Source: JAXGYV01 sp040772045 (GTDB lineage Bacteria; Actinomycetota; Thermoleophilia; UBA2241). From it: DNA of 64,000 nt. How positions within the stretch are numbered: the first letter of the stretch is position 1; each line of letters opens with the position of its first letter. The notes under the pieces were generated by a model. That model ran no database searches and had not been told where the DNA came from. It saw only the letters and a program-made list of their open reading frames with translations. Below are positions 62,316 through 64,000 of this stretch, in pieces. The position numbers were made by a program, and so were the translations under genes. The stretch covers positions 270,081-334,080 of the forward strand of contig JAXGYV010000001.1 in the NCBI GenBank assembly GCA_040772045.1. Direction: 5' to 3'.

Positions 62316-62837
62316 TCAGTACTCAAAGTCACCTTCGTGATCTGAGGGCCATACAACCTTGAGAACGTCGCCCTCCTGCACTGCCATCACAGCTCCTTTG
62401 AGAAGTCGTTCAGCGCGAAGGGCCGCCAAGATCGATTTGGTGGCGAGCCTAGGATCCAACACGAGCGCAAAGACGTTCACCTTGCCGCCGCCAATGTCCC
62501 CGCCATCGCAGTGCCCATTACCCGTCCAGCCCAGCGTCTCATTCAGCACCGACTCGACCGCCGAACGTTTTCCGAGTCCAGCGGTACCTTCTCCTCGGTA
62601 CTGGATGACAAGCTGGGTGTGATCGTCCAGCGTGATCTCTTCATAACCCTCCCGAAGAAACGGTTGCGCTTCCCGGCGGATTGCTGCTTGCGGCTTCTCC
62701 AGCACACGCAGCTTCACGGTCCGCGAAGTGCCTGTGTCTCCGACCACGCCTTCGTGGATGACAAGCTCGCGACCGCTATCCCAAGCTTCCCAGTAGAGAA
62801 GCTCCGCTTCGGAACGCTTATACAGCTTGAGCATCAC
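62316..62837 (-). CDS. WGR-like cassette protein
   Basis: The 173-residue protein begins LKLYKRSEAELLYWEAWDSG, then LVIHEGVVGDTGTSR, a pattern reminiscent of WGR-type domains, followed by REGYEEITLDDHTQLVIQY and a C-terminal VQEGDVLKVVWPSDHEGDF. The function is unknown. It stops seven bases before its attC box. Confidence 0.65.
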   Translation of the reverse strand: MMLKLYKRSEAELLYWEAWDSGRELVIHEGVVGDTGTSRTVKLRVLEKPQAAIRREAQPFLREGYEEITLDDHTQLVIQYRGEGTAGLGKRSAVESVLNETLGWTGNGHCDGGDIGGGKVNVFALVLDPRLATKSILAALRAERLLKGAVMAVQEGDVLKVVWPSDHEGDFEY

Positions 62838-62869
62838 CTACTCACCGCTGCTGTGCGCCCCACGTGAGC

Positions 62870-62946
62870 GCATAACCTGCGCGAGCTGTGATCTGAGCTT
62901 ACTACAGACACCGTCGATCGCACTCAGGTTGACGCGCTTGTCAGGC
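62870..62946 (-). repeat. attC site
   Basis: Boxes GCCTGAC and GTTATGC; the HigA stop lies within the first box. Nearly identical in its core to 60614. Confidence 0.83.
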
Positions 62947-63255
62947 GGCATCGAGAGGCTTGATTCTCTCGACATCGGCCTTGATCGCCTGGGCCGCGTC
63001 CCAGAGGTCTACGGCGCGCTGCGCGTTTAGCCAGAACTCCGGCGAGTTGCCGAACAGGCGGGACAGGCGCAGCGCCATCTCCGGGCTGAGCGACCGCCGC
63101 TCACGCAGCAGTTCGTTCACCGTTTGACGCGAGACGCCGAGTGCGTCGGCGAGGCCGGCGACTGTGAGCCCGTAGTCGGGCAGGTAGTCCTCGCGCAGCA
63201 TCTCGCCCGGATGGGTCGGCCGGCGGCACATCCCGCCAGTGTTGGTAATGCTCAT
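62941..63255 (-). CDS. higA: HigA-family XRE antitoxin
   Basis: The 104-residue protein has the HigA opening RRPTHPGEMLREDYLPDYGL, an HTH (LADALGVSRQTVNELLRERR) and the C-terminal block GNSPEFWLNAQRAVDLWDA. It binds HigB and represses the operon. The start is the ATG at 63255; a GTG three codons earlier overlaps the ribosome-binding site. The stop lies at the attC box. Confidence 0.92.
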   Translation of the reverse strand: MSITNTGGMCRRPTHPGEMLREDYLPDYGLTVAGLADALGVSRQTVNELLRERRSLSPEMALRLSRLFGNSPEFWLNAQRAVDLWDAAQAIKADVERIKPLDAA

Positions 63256-63271
63256 CGTGTGCACCTCGCCC

Positions 63272-63555
63272 TCAGTGGTAGTCGGTGATCTCGACGTCGT
63301 AGGCGTCGCCGTCCTCGAAGCGGAAGCAGATGCGCCACTGGTCGTTCACCGAGATCGCATGCTGACCCTTGCGCTCCCGCTCGAGCGCATGCAGCCGGTT
63401 GCCGGGCGGAACCTTGAGGTCGTCGAGCCGGATCGCCAGGTCGACGTACTCGAGCTTGCGCGCGGCTCGCCGGGCCACGTCCGGCGGGAAGCGCTTCGCC
63501 TTGCCCGTAAGGTAGAGAGTTCCTGCGTGCGCTTGTCCGCGAACGTCTTGATCAC
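63272..63555 (-). pseudogene. higB: HigB toxin with a two-base insertion
   Basis: The GTG at 63555 opens IKTFADKRTQEL, the HigB start, in one frame; the rest (YLTGKAKRFPPDVARRAARK, SVNDQWRICFRFEDGDAYDV) is in another. The junction is a CTCTCTACC repeat near 63516, so a two-base slip (one extra TC) explains it. The RelE-type ribonuclease would be lost. The antitoxin follows seven bases downstream. Confidence 0.72.
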
Positions 63556-63610
63556 GATGGCAAGCATAACGCGTCACGTGACAGTGGTCAAGGGTGACGT
63601 TGGGGTGTCC

Positions 63611-63697
63611 GCCCAACGCGTGGCGGATGAACTGCACGCCTCGCCCTTACACCGAAGGATATCGGCTGGGCGCGCCAGGTTGATGCGCTTGTTCGAC
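63611..63697 (-). repeat. attC site
   Basis: Boxes GTCGAAC and GTTGGGC, 87 bp; shares CGAAGGATATCGGCTGGGC with 54116. Confidence 0.85.
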
Positions 63698-63719
63698 AAC
63701 ACGCCACGAGGCAACCGGT

Positions 63720-64000
63720 CTACGGACCCGGCGTCACGCTGTTACGACCAGCAAGCGCTGCCGATTGTGCAATGTGCACATGGACCATCTCGACAACGTC
63801 ATCCGCCACGTAGCCTTGAAAGACCTCAATCAGAACACAGCCGTGCTTGCCGCACAGCTTCTTCTTCCGCACGTCACGTCGCTTCTGGTCTTCGTAGGCC
63901 TTCTCGCCGCCGAAGTAGTCGACCGGGCCGAGGTGTTGCGCCCCTTGAAACTCGAGAGCAATTCCGTATTGAGGTAGGTAGACGTCGAGGTGCTGTGGAG
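63720..64000 (-). CDS. PD-(D/E)XK nuclease-like cassette protein, C-terminal part (cut by window edge)
   Basis: The last 93 codons of a gene enter from the right. They read HLDVYLPQYGIALEFQGAQH and then YFGGEKAYEDQKRRDVRKKK, which matches the D...ExK-like core of small restriction/repair nucleases: D in LDVYLP, E in LEFQG, and QH. The stop lies 23 bases from its attC box, so it is a cassette gene. Whether it is a restriction enzyme, a repair or homing-type nuclease cannot be said. Confidence 0.65.
   Translation of the reverse strand, partial: PQHLDVYLPQYGIALEFQGAQHLGPVDYFGGEKAYEDQKRRDVRKKKLCGKHGCVLIEVFQGYVADDVVEMVHVHIAQSAALAGRNSVTPGP

Larger units (their letters stand above)
40016..64000 (-). 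mobile_element. Integron gene-cassette array (integrase not in window)
   Basis: Over 24 kb, small mostly leftward genes alternate with imperfect palindromes of about 48-105 bp that read, on the minus strand, RYYYAAC-like box, inner arms, GTTRRRY-like box. Many genes stop inside or within a few bases of the first box. Examples of box pairs are GTCTAAC/GTTATGC (60614-60688), GTCTAAC/GTTAGGC (53443-53529) and GCCTAAC/GTTAGAC (59652-59709). This is the established layout of attC sites and integron cassettes. No tyrosine recombinase of IntI type is present. Cassette direction places the expected attI/intI platform beyond 64,000 and the oldest cassette near 40,016. I count more than 30 sites; about 25 are strong. 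Confidence 0.9.

Noticed and set aside
40016..64000. CRISPR array suggested by the recurring GATGCGCTTGTT element
   Set aside because: The copies are irregularly spaced by hundreds of bases, differ in sequence, sit at gene ends and have a matching palindromic partner box; no cas genes are present. attC sites explain them.
40016..64000. An integron integrase within the window
   Set aside because: I looked for a tyrosine recombinase of about 320 residues (R...HxxR...Y) on both strands and found none.

Overview
The window is GC-rich, densely coding DNA that reads as a chromosomal contig from a rod-shaped member of the Actinomycetota. Support for that placement comes from the gene order rsfS / LCP / yqeK / nadD / proA / obg / rpmA / rplU / RNase E-G / DUF2344 / TIGR03960 radical SAM / rodA / mrdA / mreDCB / maf / ndk, the frequent GTG starts, and an actinobacterial-type protein O-mannosyltransferase. 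A deep-branching class such as Coriobacteriia or Thermoleophilia is my guess, not something I could test.

Positions 1-22,500 run almost entirely leftward on the minus strand. They hold ribosome and GTPase genes (rplU, rpmA, obg, rsfS), NAD and dinucleotide metabolism (nadD, yqeK), proA, an RNase E/G with an arginine-rich N-terminal extension, a radical SAM pair, the whole Rod-system cluster (mreB-mreC-mreD-PBP2-RodA), maf, ndk, an acetate-type transporter and hutH. From 22,600 to 26,200 three genes run rightward (PMT mannosyltransferase, MFS carrier, site-2-protease-like M50 peptidase). From 26,300 to 32,640 a leftward block encodes a CpgS-like enzyme with a PLP racemase and a three-gene ABC-2 exporter. 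From 32,788 come carB and hisF, then trxB, small redox-type proteins, a methyltransferase and an SRPBCC protein.

From about 40,016 to the right edge the character changes. Nearly every small gene is followed, on the minus strand, by a 50-105 bp imperfect palindrome that begins with an RYYYAAC-like box, often touching the stop codon, and ends with a GTTRRRY-like box. These are integron attC sites. I count more than 30 in 24 kb, with mostly unrelated small genes between them: toxin-antitoxin modules (ParE/Phd, BrnTA, HigBA, a VapC scrap, a ParE wreck), DUF families (DUF2695, DUF2007, DUF6584, DUF4272, DUF4259, TIGR04076, DUF1801, DUF2178+XRE), RidA, SnoaL, methyltransferases and small membrane proteins. 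No integrase is in view. Cassette orientation predicts the attI/intI platform to the right of position 64,000; if none is there, this is a CALIN (attC cluster lacking an integrase).

The array is also where the broken genes are: at least eight frameshifted, nonsense or truncated genes, against no clear frameshift in the 40 kb of core genes. Toxin genes are disrupted more often than their antitoxins. The main points to follow up are the large cassette array in an actinobacterial-looking chromosome, its decay pattern, and in the core region a ProA that has lost its catalytic cysteine and a CpgS-like/racemase gene pair of unknown purpose.
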